Source of the DNA: G963663315 sp965116335
Lineage (GTDB): Bacteria; Pseudomonadota; Gammaproteobacteria; Arenicellales; Poriferihabitantaceae
DNA: 64,000 nucleotides
Reading direction: 5' to 3'
NCBI GenBank assembly: GCA_965116335.1
Contig: OZ220677.1
Coordinates: 2,108,001-2,172,000, forward strand
Notes under the pieces: generated by a model
The model's input: the letters and a program-made list of their open reading frames with translations, nothing else
Database searches by the model: none
Told to the model about the DNA's origin: nothing
Shown: positions 50,801-57,933 of the stretch, in pieces
Numbering within the stretch: the stretch's first letter is position 1
Layout of the letters: each line of letters begins with the position of its first letter
Translations under genes and position numbers: made by a program

Positions 50801-52204
50801 CAAGCCTTTACGCTGGGTAGCCGTCCAGCAGAATCCGTCCTGTCTCATTCCAGTATCCATTCGATGGATGATGACTTCGCTCACTCCACCGATGCGGTAC
50901 ATGACCGGCATTACTTCGGCGGCACACAGAGCCAGTCTTACGATATGACGGTACGGGAAGCCTTACTCAACAGTTCCTTTACCGCCACCGGTGAGAAAGA
51001 TGCGACAGGCGGCAGTGTATCCTTCTGGGGACGGGCCACACAGGGTCACTTCGATGGACGGGAAGGCGCTTTCTCATTAGACGGAGAGACCACCACTGCA
51101 TTATTGGGTACAGACTATGCCAAAGACAACTGGCTGGTTGGACTGACTCTGATACAAAGTGATGGAGAAGGCCGTTATACCGATACCGAACCTGACACCC
51201 GCACGCATTCACAACTGTGTACTCAGCAGATGTCCGCACAGGAAAGAAGTGTTCTGTGTGAAGGTGCGGTACGCGAAGGCGATGGCGAAGTCGAAGCCTC
51301 GCTGACCGCGATTACGCCGTATGCCTCCATTCAAGCCTCTGATTCAATCCGTCTGTGGGGTACGCTTGGACAGGGTAGTGGAGAAGTCACCCTGCAACCG
51401 GAATTGGGCGATGCCATCCCTTCTGATATGAGCTGGAGCATGGCAGCGATGGGAATGCGAGGGGATTTGTTACAACAAGAACAGGGACTCTCTCTGGCGC
51501 TGACTGCCGATGCCTTATGGTCGCGTACCGAGTCAGACCAGACTCATGCACTGGCGGCCTCCAATGCCAGCACAACCCGTATTCGGGCTGGACTGGAGAG
51601 TAGCTGGAAGAAGAATCTTGCAAACGGTCAAGTTACGCCCCGTCTGGAAGTCGGTATCAGGCAGGATGGCGGCGATGCAGAGACCGGAACGGGGTTAGAG
51701 ATCGGCGGTGGTATTGCCTGGCAGGATACAAACCTCGGACTCTCTCTTGATCTGTCGGGGCGTACTCTGGTCTCGCATGATTCAGATGATCTTGAAGATC
51801 GGGGAGTTGCCGCATCGTTTACCTTTGATCCAGAGCCACAAAGCCAACGGGGACTGTCTCTGACCCTCAATCAGGATTGGGGCGGACAGTCTACTGGCGG
51901 ACTGGATGCCTTGTTTGCAGAGCAATCCATCAGTGAACGCACCGGCAGTGCATCAGAGAGTCGCTGGAATGCCCAGGCGGCGTATGGTTTCTCTATGTTA
52001 TCGGGACAATTTACGGGCAGTCCGTATATCGGTACGGGGATAACGGATAGTACGCAGGAATATACGCTGGGTTGGAGATTGACTCCGGTTCATACCACCG
52101 GCAAGGCATTGAACTTTACGATGGATGTCAAGGCGACGCATCGGGAGACTGATGATGATGAACCTACGCAGTTTGTTGGGGTTGAGGTTGGGGTGCGGTG
52201 GTGA
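44810..52204 (+). CDS. Giant autotransporter with Calx-beta and Ig-like repeats
   Basis: This is a protein of about 2464 residues. Start choice: GTG at 44810 gives a compact signal peptide (VRSGLFRFLLCLPLLLGLA, TGAQA cleavage), although no ribosome site is visible; in-frame codons upstream (ATG 44678, TTG 44162) run through repeat DNA. After an N-terminal domain (to ~220), alternating modules span ~223-1170: Calx-beta-like units ending in ILDDDD and Ig-like units with SLTWRVTFSEAV and ITASGSGIEN. Further beta domains lead to ~1500. A cysteine-containing helical linker (~1510-1605) precedes three more Calx-beta units and a C-terminal autotransporter region from ~1960. The beta-barrel occupies the last ~400 residues and ends in the aromatic VGVRW. 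It is likely an outer membrane adhesin (type V secretion) with many acidic calcium-binding loops. Bordering repeats and internal duplication suggest a variable locus. Confidence 0.85.
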   Translation: MRSGLFRFLLCLPLLLGLATGAQAQVECSGGGPYEVPHDWTLKPSGVSSGDNFRLLFLTSATRNASATGIGTYNTFVQTRAKAGHSAITDSCGDQFKVVGSTSSVDARDNTSTTGTGEAIYWLNGAKVADNYADFYDRSWDSYASKNELGNANTSHITVFTGSDSDGTKVSGHHLGATNVRVGARNPAVHQGPISDGGDRTASNNRPFYALSPIFTVGAEPITVSISAPTDANEGDSGTTNKLFTVSLSSAHTAGVSVRVCYSGTATRGASADYQSRFSTAISTNSCATRLIATGSTGTNAYGIQIRGDTTVEPDETVIATLSLNNPPAGVVLGTSTATYTILDDDDTTAPGVTSIERHSPTDHFTNADSLTWRVTFSEAVRNVDTTDFSLVIAHTSVAFPGTTSLDVSSVSTSVYDITASGSGIENVLDNSIQLVFASGHNIEDLSGNALPASPTPTGTDDNSFTLDNTAPTVTSIERQSPTTAMTDEDSLTWRVTFDDTSGEAVVNVDTTDFSVTGTTATITSVSEHATNTFDVTASGGDLDSLTGTVTLSFANTHDITDDVGNALPASPTPTSGTNDNTFEVQNAEPTLSLSGPADANEGNSGTRDLDYTVSLSQALTGSDYVGFQICFTGTATIDLTEAATIPASADYQTVSNTNPLNTNCSPLGSFLPSGSLTKRGAIIRIKGDTDAESDETVIATLSITSQSGGITLGTSTHTHTILDDDDTTAPGVTSITRHSPTALHTNADSLTWQVTFSEAVRNVDTTDFSLVVATTSVAYPGTTALAVSQVSTSVYDITASGSGIENSDNPVQLKFDSSHDIEDLSSNALPASPTISGVNHAFLLDNTAPTVTSIERQSPTTSMTDEDSLTWRVTFADSGGTIANVDTADFQVTGTTATITSVSEHATNVFDVTASGGDLDSLTGTVTLSFANTHDITDEAGNALTDTTPTSGTNDNTFELQNVIDPDAPKVVSIHRYEQPVQGLGTSLVWRVRFNKHLPNVYASDFTLTGTTAGLDVRHDLSNYDPTTYKTIVHVYAQGGDLDTVSGAVTLNFASNHNIRDYEGRRLASTTPSGANQKTFTLDPNQTLIYFTQPEYYVNEGEDAVLTVKLSRLQETKTTIRLSATPLTATGNGIDYGGQTYEVIIPRRRSSGTFNIEITDKGGREEEENFRVDIHTFDLTGFATAPARGSSTLNAGTYIHILDKETADYHANRKPGLLFDTPSMQWNEADGCTSKSDGTGPGPSYQVKLEKQPLGPVEVWIKDPDDDYRSDPVATGRLYVANRRFLSRYLNEENDQVQKWKDDTHTVLHFTPDNWNTYQRVQVRIRCADHYTAQIPIVHRLYTNYTDDKGKLSHAYPGYTGVVNQTWSVQVRVHDSDPPIVVKGLPPEGQSIAIDEDGHQDFQMTLSPSAFAHESSLTVYLSARGGKAAGVKRRDGDAQSCGGPLDDCLIFTPSNRTQWVRVFAINPGLDQLKVEIPQLQWGDLYHVRDWEMTWPIQVLEGQNAPQNAPAESEQASYQPVTCVSDALLTDVTDYSNETWRSSVDHVERWSRVLAAFGVDNAYSNHPMTIDEAQAQADRGLQRWLPIVPALQCLENPPQEQPQVEEETIPPPTVPEISLSSGSAIDEGGTATFTVTADSAPQSDLTIGYTVSQSGDYLDAPGSGARTVTLVAGATTVSVAIGTVDDAADEVDGAVSVTVDTGNGYTIATHQDSASVPVRDNDEPVVRISAGSGITEGDSATFTVTAHPVPAVPLDMTVTVAQNGEFATSGETGSRTLTLPVTGSATFTVATLDDAVDEPDGSISATINTGAGYIVAEAPNHTASVTVSDNDVTLSSGPTLSIGDATLHENQRTGYFTITLSEAMQWPVTFYYATQDSNPVSARAGEDYIAWQRAWKLRSTINPGQTEKKIYVRLYNDNHDEDPETFQMVIYDAGVSGADATVAIADSTATGTIINDDPMPQAWLTRFGRTIAQQAIDGLSDRIADNRTAGTQGTVAGQAFTLGSRPAESVLSHSSIHSMDDDFAHSTDAVHDRHYFGGTQSQSYDMTVREALLNSSFTATGEKDATGGSVSFWGRATQGHFDGREGAFSLDGETTTALLGTDYAKDNWLVGLTLIQSDGEGRYTDTEPDTRTHSQLCTQQMSAQERSVLCEGAVREGDGEVEASLTAITPYASIQASDSIRLWGTLGQGSGEVTLQPELGDAIPSDMSWSMAAMGMRGDLLQQEQGLSLALTADALWSRTESDQTHALAASNASTTRIRAGLESSWKKNLANGQVTPRLEVGIRQDGGDAETGTGLEIGGGIAWQDTNLGLSLDLSGRTLVSHDSDDLEDRGVAASFTFDPEPQSQRGLSLTLNQDWGGQSTGGLDALFAEQSISERTGSASESRWNAQAAYGFSMLSGQFTGSPYIGTGITDSTQEYTLGWRLTPVHTTGKALNFTMDVKATHRETDDDEPTQFVGVEVGVRW
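45481..47700 (+). repeat. Imperfect ~1.14-kb tandem duplication inside the autotransporter gene
   Basis: The block 45481-46580 (one Calx-beta plus two Ig-like modules) is repeated at about 46581-47700. GATGATGATAC and CTGCTCCGGGCGT recur exactly 1140 bp apart (45841/46981), and GACAACACCGCG recurs 1134 bp apart (46211/47345). High DNA identity in the Ig-like parts permits recombination that would change the repeat number. Confidence 0.75.
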
Positions 52205-52568
52205 GTGCCTGATCCATCATTCGCGGGAGGGCACAGAGACCCGCCCCTACGATGACATCAGGTGCGCATCCATATTATTGTGGATTCCCGTTTGCACGGG
52301 AATGACGGGTGGTTGGTGCGTGGGATGGCGATTGTGTCCCCCCATCCAATCCGTTTACGGATTGGATTCCCCCTCAAGGGGGAATGATGTTGATACATGG
52401 ATCGAAATGATGTCGTAGGGGAGGGTCTTGTACCCTCCCGCAGATGTCGGGCGGATATCAACGATAGCGGGCACCCACAGAGGGGCGCCCCTACGATGAC
52501 ATCAGGCGCGCATCCATATCATTGTGGATTCTCGCCTGCGCGGAAAGACGGGTTGATCACGCACCACA
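52205..52568. repeat. Repeat cluster downstream of the autotransporter, in inverted orientation
   Basis: No gene is seen here. The region holds a partial TIR element (52218-52252), a dRS3-like palindrome in reverse (52280-52307), a C6/G6-bounded palindrome in reverse (52336-52386), an inverted TIR element (D, 52413-52496) and a degenerate dRS3-like copy (52524-52550). Several are reverse complements of elements in the upstream cluster, so the autotransporter gene lies between inverted repeats. Confidence 0.78.
52413..52496 (-). repeat. 84-bp MITE-like palindromic element, copy D (inverted)
   Basis: This is a reverse complement of copies A-C: TCGTAGGGGAGGGTCTTGTA at the left and GGCGCCCCTACGA at the right. 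It faces copies B and C across the autotransporter gene. Confidence 0.8.
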
Positions 52569-53642
52569 TCATTCCTCCCGTTGAGATTTCCTGGGCGTCT
52601 TCTGGGCCGGTCCGAATCGGCTTGCGTACAGACAATAGATCGGGATGATTTGCTTCATCATGGTGCGTTTGGTCTGATCGAGCGGAGCGATTCGACGAGC
52701 CGGGCGGCCTGCCCACAACCAGCCACTTTCCAATAATTGACCCGGCTCGGTTTGCGCGCCCGCCGCCAGCAGAACATCACTTTTTACTATCGTGCCGGGT
52801 GCGACCGTGGCACTGATCCCGATCAGCGAATTATCGCCAATCGTGCAATCGGTCAGCGATACGTTGTGACCGATGGTTACCTGTTCACCGATCACGACAT
52901 CCCGTTCGCCGCAAACAATGATGGTATTGTCCTGGATGTTGGTTCTTGCTCCGACCACGATTTGGTTGTCGCCTGCGTCCAGTTGGCAGCCATACCAGAT
53001 ACTGACCTCCGCTGCGGTGCAGACTAGACCTGATATTTCTGCTGTGCACCCGATAAAAGGCTCGCCGGTAACGGATGCACCGATACCCGTCTGGCGGTGT
53101 TTCGTCTCCGCCTGGCTGGCGACTGATGCAGCACTACGGATATGGTCCTGTTCGCTTTCAAGCTCACCGGGCGCCAGTACCCGCACCGGCTTGGCCGGGC
53201 ACCCGCAATATAGCCATCCGCCGTCAAGTTGAGATCGTGGATAGACGACCGACCGGGGGGCCAGAACAGTGCCAGCTGCCAGTGTTGATCCGTCGAGTAC
53301 CGTAGCATCCTGCCCGATGATGCACTTCTCGCCAATCTCGCACGCATGGATGACTGCGTTTTCACCGGCGCTGACATCATCGCCAATGACTGCCGGATAG
53401 ATGTCGTCAACAATATGCACGGTAGCACGTGCGCCGAGATGCAAGTTGCGCCCGACTCGAATATAATGACCATCGGCGCGAAGCACGGAGCACTCGCCCA
53501 GCCATGCGCCCTCACCCAGAGTGACCCGTCCAAGTACCGCCGCACGCTCACCGGCATACACTGGCTGGGCAGCGGGCTTCGGCCAGTATTGGTTGTATGG
53601 CAGAACCACCGGAGAGATATTTTTAGTGGATTGTGTGCTCAA
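52569..53642 (-). CDS. Tandem gamma-carbonic-anhydrase-like protein with two left-handed beta-helix domains
   Basis: The 357-residue protein is two gamma-class carbonic anhydrase/PaaY-like units joined: residues ~28-157 and ~192-321, each with hexapeptide repeats (VLGRVTLGEGAWLGE; VVIGEQVTIGHNVSL) and a closing Y/WAG.PA segment. The family has three zinc-binding histidines, numbered 81, 117 and 122 in the archaeal enzyme Cam. The N-domain keeps the equivalents of 81 and 122 (His76, His99) but has Glu94 at 117. The C-domain keeps 117 (His259) but has Val243 and Thr264 at the other two. The N-domain also keeps the Arg/Asp pair (LRAD) and the C-domain the NIQD Asp. Ordinary members are single-domain and ~180 residues. 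The activity is uncertain. Confidence 0.8.
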   Translation of the reverse strand: MSTQSTKNISPVVLPYNQYWPKPAAQPVYAGERAAVLGRVTLGEGAWLGECSVLRADGHYIRVGRNLHLGARATVHIVDDIYPAVIGDDVSAGENAVIHACEIGEKCIIGQDATVLDGSTLAAGTVLAPRSVVYPRSQLDGGWLYCGCPAKPVRVLAPGELESEQDHIRSAASVASQAETKHRQTGIGASVTGEPFIGCTAEISGLVCTAAEVSIWYGCQLDAGDNQIVVGARTNIQDNTIIVCGERDVVIGEQVTIGHNVSLTDCTIGDNSLIGISATVAPGTIVKSDVLLAAGAQTEPGQLLESGWLWAGRPARRIAPLDQTKRTMMKQIIPIYCLYASRFGPAQKTPRKSQREE

Positions 53643-53803
53643 TTTATTACCGTTCAGGATAGCCTGTACATGGAGTATATAATATCTCTCTCAACATAAA
53701 ATCGCCGATGTTTATGTTACTATCATGCCCATGTTTGAAGCTGGTTACAGGCTCGGGTCGTGTCTTGTCGGGCAGCAACGTTTGATGTCGGGAAGGATTG
53801 TTC

Positions 53804-54538
53804 ATGGCAGGGCATAGCAAGTGGGCCAATATCAAGTTCCGGAAAGCGGCTCAGGATGCCAGACGCGGCAAGATATTCACTAAACTGATCAAGGAGATCA
53901 CGGTTTCGGCGCGGCTGGGCGGTGGTGACCCGGATGCCAATCCGAGACTGCGGGCGGCTATTGACAAGGCATTGGCTGGCAATATGACGCGGGATACCAT
54001 CAACCGTGCGATAAAACGCGGTTCCGGCGCTCTGGCTGGCGATGATATTGTCGAGATTCGTTATGAGGGTTATGGCGCCGGAGGAGTGGCGGTTCTGGTG
54101 GAGTGCGCTACCGACAATAAAAACCGGACAGTCAGTGAGGTGCGCCATGCCTTTGCCAAACATGGTGGCAATCTGGGCACCGACGGGTCGGTAGCCTGGC
54201 TTTTCAATAAAATCGGTTCCATCGTTTTTTCCAATGGCGAAGACGAAGAGGAGGTCATGGTTGCCGCTCTGGAAGCCGGGGCGGAAGATGTCGAGAGTGA
54301 AGACGGAATCATTGAGGTGGTGACCCCTCCAGAGAATTTCCATGAAGTCCGGCAGGCGATGGAAGCGGCGGGACTGCGGGCCGAAATGGCTGAATTGATC
54401 CAGCGGCCCTCAGTGGAAATCCCGGTACAGCGGGAGGATATCGAGAAGGTGATGAAGCTTACCCATGCTCTGGAAGACCTGGACGATGTTCAGGATGTTT
54501 TTACCAACGCCAGTTTTGATGGCCAAGAGGTGGAGTGA
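53804..54538 (+). CDS. yebC: YebC/TACO1 family protein
   Basis: The 244-residue protein starts MAGHSKWANIKFRKAAQDARRGK, the near-invariant YebC opening, and has the middle motif GGNLGTDGSVAWLF. Family members have been described as transcription regulators and as translation factors easing ribosome stalling. The ATG at 53804 is preferred to an in-frame TTG two codons earlier; AGGA precedes it. The stop overlaps the ruvC start, heading the usual yebC-ruvC-ruvA-ruvB run. Confidence 0.95.
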   Translation: MAGHSKWANIKFRKAAQDARRGKIFTKLIKEITVSARLGGGDPDANPRLRAAIDKALAGNMTRDTINRAIKRGSGALAGDDIVEIRYEGYGAGGVAVLVECATDNKNRTVSEVRHAFAKHGGNLGTDGSVAWLFNKIGSIVFSNGEDEEEVMVAALEAGAEDVESEDGIIEVVTPPENFHEVRQAMEAAGLRAEMAELIQRPSVEIPVQREDIEKVMKLTHALEDLDDVQDVFTNASFDGQEVE

Positions 54539-55029
54539 TGCGGGTATTGGGAATCGATCCGGGTTCCCGAAATACAGGGCTTGGCGTTGTTGAGTCAACG
54601 CATGGCGAGATTCGCCCGGTCGCGTATCATTGTATCCGCATGGGTAGCGAGCCACTTCCCGGTCGATTGGGCCGGATTTATCTGGGAGTGCAGGATATGA
54701 TCAGGCAGTATCAGCCCGACCTGGTTGCGGTGGAGCAGGTGTTCATCTCCAATAACGCCAAGTCCGCCCTGATTCTGGGGCAGGCCAGAGGCAGTGCGGT
54801 CTGCTCGGCGGTGAATGCCGGTCTGGAGGTATTCGAGTATAGCGCTCTACAGGTCAAACGTGCCTTGATCGGTTCCGGCAACGCGAAGAAAGAACAGGTG
54901 CAGTATATGGTACGGATATTGCTCAGCCTGACGCAAACGCCCGGCGTGGATGAGGCGGATGCGCTGGCTTGTGCCATTTGTCACATCCATACGGCCCGCA
55001 TACAGGACAAACTGCGCGCGGCATCATGA
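54538..55029 (+). CDS. ruvC: Holliday junction resolvase RuvC
   Basis: The 163-residue endonuclease has the catalytic acidic residues in context: Asp7 in GIDPGS, Glu in AVEQVF, and the C-terminal Asp pair in GVDEADALACAICH. It cleaves four-way junctions brought by RuvAB. It starts by overlapping yebC (TGATG) and is followed by ruvA after 28 bp. Confidence 0.97.
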   Translation: MRVLGIDPGSRNTGLGVVESTHGEIRPVAYHCIRMGSEPLPGRLGRIYLGVQDMIRQYQPDLVAVEQVFISNNAKSALILGQARGSAVCSAVNAGLEVFEYSALQVKRALIGSGNAKKEQVQYMVRILLSLTQTPGVDEADALACAICHIHTARIQDKLRAAS

Positions 55030-55057
55030 ACGCAACCAGACTCATACCGGCTGCCCT

Positions 55058-55666
55058 GTGATTGGATACCTGAAAGGCCGGTTGTTGCAGAAACAGCCAC
55101 CGTTCCTGTTGCTGGATGTCAACGGCGTCGGTTATGAGATTGAGGCACCGATGTCGACAATTTATGAGTTGCCCAATCAGCCCGGGGATGTCGAGGTGGC
55201 GTTGTATATCCATCTGGTGGTTCGTGAGGATGCACAGCTTCTGTATGGTTTCTCAGACCAGGATCAGCGGCAGTTATTCCGCAGCTTGCTGAAAATCAGC
55301 GGAGTGGGGCCGCGAGTCGCACTGGCGATTCTGTCCACATTGACGACCGGTGATTTTGTTGCCTGTATCGAGCAGGAAGACGCGCTCGCTCTGGTGCGGG
55401 TGCCGGGTATCGGCAAGAAGACTGCGGAGAGAATTATCATCGACATGCGGGACCGTATTGATTCATTGGCGGGCGCCGGCTTGTCTGCTGGCGCTCCCGG
55501 CAAATCTGACGACCGGGACAATCCGGCACAGGATGCGATCAGCGCGTTGCTCGCGCTGGGCTATAAATCCGCAGAGGCCAGCCGTGCGGTTCGGTCGGTG
55601 CGTTCGGCGAGTGAAAATCGCGATGACCTGATTCGTAACGCATTACAGTATTTGACAAAAAGATGA
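55058..55666 (+). CDS. ruvA: Holliday junction branch migration protein RuvA
   Basis: The 202-residue protein starts at GTG 55058 (VIGYLKGRLLQKQPPFLLLDVNGVGYEI), the standard RuvA N-terminus. It contains the helix-hairpin-helix motifs KISGVGPRVALAIL and VPGIGKKTAERII, and a C-terminal domain (ALLALGYKSAEASRAV) that contacts RuvB. A longer frame upstream to 54950 overlaps ruvC and is not expected to be used. The stop overlaps ruvB by four bases. Confidence 0.97.
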   Translation: MIGYLKGRLLQKQPPFLLLDVNGVGYEIEAPMSTIYELPNQPGDVEVALYIHLVVREDAQLLYGFSDQDQRQLFRSLLKISGVGPRVALAILSTLTTGDFVACIEQEDALALVRVPGIGKKTAERIIIDMRDRIDSLAGAGLSAGAPGKSDDRDNPAQDAISALLALGYKSAEASRAVRSVRSASENRDDLIRNALQYLTKR

Positions 55667-56742
55667 GTGCGGCAAGTAACCCCCTGTTATCAAGCAGTGC
55701 ACACCCTGATTCCGACCGGGAACGAACGTTGGAGCGTAGTTTGCGCCCATCCGGGTTGCAGGAGTTTATCGGGCAGACCAGCACCAAAGCGCAACTGGAA
55801 ATCTTTATTCAGGCTGCGAAGTACCGGGAGGAGGCGCTGGATCATGTGCTGGTGTTTGGCCCGCCCGGCCTGGGCAAGACTACGCTGGCACATATCGTGG
55901 CTAGAGAGATGGGTGCTGACTTGCGCCAGACTTCCGGCCCGGTGCTGGAAAAGGCAGGTGACCTGGCGGCGATACTGACCAATCTGCAAGCCGGGGATGT
56001 ATTGTTTATTGATGAAATTCATCGGTTGAGTCCGGCGATTGAAGAGATATTGTATCCCGCGCTGGAAGACTATCATCTCGATATCATGATTGGGGAAGGT
56101 CCTGCGGCGAGGTCGATCAAATTGAATCTTCCGCCCTTTACTCTGGTTGGCGCAACCACTCGGGCGGGATTGCTGACCTCGCCGTTACGTGATCGGTTCG
56201 GTATCGTCCAGCGATTGAATTTTTATACCATGGAGGAATTGGCACGGATTGTCGAGCGTTCTGCCGGACTTCTCGGAGTGGAATATGAGCCGGACGGCAT
56301 CCAGGCGATTGCGATGCGCTCCCGTGGTACGCCGCGAATAGCGAACCGGCTATTGCGACGGGTTCGGGATTATGCCCAGGTCAAGGGCGATGGCAAGCTG
56401 ACCGAAGATATCGCCAATGCCGCGCTCGATATGATCGAGGTAGATCGGTCGGGACTGGATTTGTTAGACCGCAATCTGTTGCTGGCGATCATACAGAAAT
56501 TTGACGGTGGCCCGGTCGGAATAGACAGTATTTCGGCGGCGGTCGGGGAGGAACGCGGCACGATAGAAGATGTGGTAGAGCCGTACCTGATTCAGCAGGG
56601 ATACCTGATGCGGACTCCGCGAGGGCGTGTGGCGACCCGAAACGCCTGGCATCATCTGGGCTTGAAAATGCCGAAAGACGCAACCGGCGGTCAACAGGAT
56701 TTGTTCCCGGATACAGACCGTTCAGACCCGGTTCATAAGTGA
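55663..56742 (+). CDS. ruvB: Holliday junction branch migration ATPase RuvB
   Basis: The 359-residue AAA+ motor has the typical N-terminal LRPSGLQEFIGQ, Walker A GPPGLGKTTLA, Walker B LFIDEIHRL, sensor 1 GATTRAG, and a C-terminal winged helix (GPVGIDSISAAVGEERGTIEDVVEPYL). With RuvA it drives branch migration during recombination repair. It is the last gene of ruvCAB; tolQ follows after about 35 bp, without the ybgC gene that often lies between them. Confidence 0.97.
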   Translation: MSAASNPLLSSSAHPDSDRERTLERSLRPSGLQEFIGQTSTKAQLEIFIQAAKYREEALDHVLVFGPPGLGKTTLAHIVAREMGADLRQTSGPVLEKAGDLAAILTNLQAGDVLFIDEIHRLSPAIEEILYPALEDYHLDIMIGEGPAARSIKLNLPPFTLVGATTRAGLLTSPLRDRFGIVQRLNFYTMEELARIVERSAGLLGVEYEPDGIQAIAMRSRGTPRIANRLLRRVRDYAQVKGDGKLTEDIANAALDMIEVDRSGLDLLDRNLLLAIIQKFDGGPVGIDSISAAVGEERGTIEDVVEPYLIQQGYLMRTPRGRVATRNAWHHLGLKMPKDATGGQQDLFPDTDRSDPVHK

Positions 56743-56776
56743 AAGTATACTATAACCCTTTTTTGATGTGTTCAAT

Positions 56777-57478
56777 ATGACCATAGAAAGCGTCGCAGGA
56801 GCCGAAAACTCTATCCTGTTCCTTATTCTGAATGCCAGTTGGCCGGTACAGATGGTGATGCTGTTACTGCTTGGCGCTTCCGTGGTTTCATGGTACATGA
56901 TCGAGCGCAAGCGGATTTCCTTCAAACGTTGGAATAAGGTAGCAGACGAGTTCGAAGACCAATTCTGGTCCTGGGGAGAGATGAAGGTGATCTACCAGTA
57001 TTGGAACGGACAGCGGGAAGCCGAGGGAATAGCCAATATTTTTCTGGCCGGGTTCCGTGAATTCAACAGGCTGGCCAAAAAGCAGAATGTTCACCGGTCG
57101 GATATGGTGGATGGGGTGCATCGCTCGATGCGGGTGGCGCTCAGCCGGGAGATGGGCAGTATTGAACAGCACTTGCCATTTCTGGCGACCGTGGGGTCGA
57201 TCAGCCCCTATGTGGGGTTGTTCGGTACCGTGTGGGGGATCATGCACTCATTTCAGGCCTTGAGTGGAATGCAGCAGGTCACGATTGCTACGGTGGCGCC
57301 GGGTATAGCCGAGGCGCTGCTCGCTACAGCTATGGGACTGTTTGCGGCGATTCCAGCGGTGATCGCCTATAACAAGTTCGCCAATACCGCGGAAAGACTC
57401 AGCAGTCGTTACGAAGTGTTCATTGAGGAATTCCTGAGTATTGTCAACCGTCAGGAAATCGGGGGAAGGTCGCAATGA
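56777..57478 (+). CDS. tolQ: Tol-Pal system proton channel subunit TolQ
   Basis: The 233-residue inner membrane protein of the MotA/TolQ/ExbB family has a first membrane helix (MVMLLLLGASVVSWYMIERKR), a cytosolic loop, then two helices with the conserved TVGSISPYVGLFGTVWGIM and IAEALLATAMGLFAAIPAVIAYN. With TolR it uses the proton gradient to energise TolA. An in-frame GTG lies three codons upstream (56768). It overlaps tolR by four bases. Confidence 0.95.
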   Translation: MTIESVAGAENSILFLILNASWPVQMVMLLLLGASVVSWYMIERKRISFKRWNKVADEFEDQFWSWGEMKVIYQYWNGQREAEGIANIFLAGFREFNRLAKKQNVHRSDMVDGVHRSMRVALSREMGSIEQHLPFLATVGSISPYVGLFGTVWGIMHSFQALSGMQQVTIATVAPGIAEALLATAMGLFAAIPAVIAYNKFANTAERLSSRYEVFIEEFLSIVNRQEIGGRSQ

Positions 57479-57900
57479 GTTATCGGAGTCAGCGCCGCAA
57501 AAAACGCATGATCGCCGAAATCAATGTGGTGCCTTATATTGATGTGATGCTGGTGCTGCTGATTGTTTTCATGGTGACTGCGCCGCTGCTCAGTACCGGG
57601 GTCAGCGTTGATTTGCCCAAGGCTGCGGCCAAGCCGATGGAGAATGATAATGAGGAACCCTTTGTCGTTACGGTGGATGCCGATGGTAACTACTATCTCA
57701 ATGATGATGAACAGAAAATCGCGTCGGAACGTGAAATTGAACTGAAAGCCAGGGCGGTGCTGATACGAAACCCGGAACTGCCTTTCGTGATCAGGGGGGA
57801 TGGCGCGGCAGAGTATACCTCTGTGGTGCAAGCCATGGTGCTGTTACAAAAAGCGGGCGTTGAGTCAGTCGGCCTGGTTACCGATCCGCCTGAATTCTGA
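57475..57900 (+). CDS. tolR: Tol-Pal system subunit TolR
   Basis: The 141-residue ExbD/TolR family protein has one membrane helix, INVVPYIDVMLVLLIVFMVT, containing the essential Asp in YIDVML, and a periplasmic domain. It forms the TolQ-TolR motor. The start overlaps the tolQ stop (ATGA). Confidence 0.96.
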   Translation: MSYRSQRRKKRMIAEINVVPYIDVMLVLLIVFMVTAPLLSTGVSVDLPKAAAKPMENDNEEPFVVTVDADGNYYLNDDEQKIASEREIELKARAVLIRNPELPFVIRGDGAAEYTSVVQAMVLLQKAGVESVGLVTDPPEF

Positions 57901-57933
57901 GCGGAGCCCGGTTCACGCTTGTTAAATAGCGGA

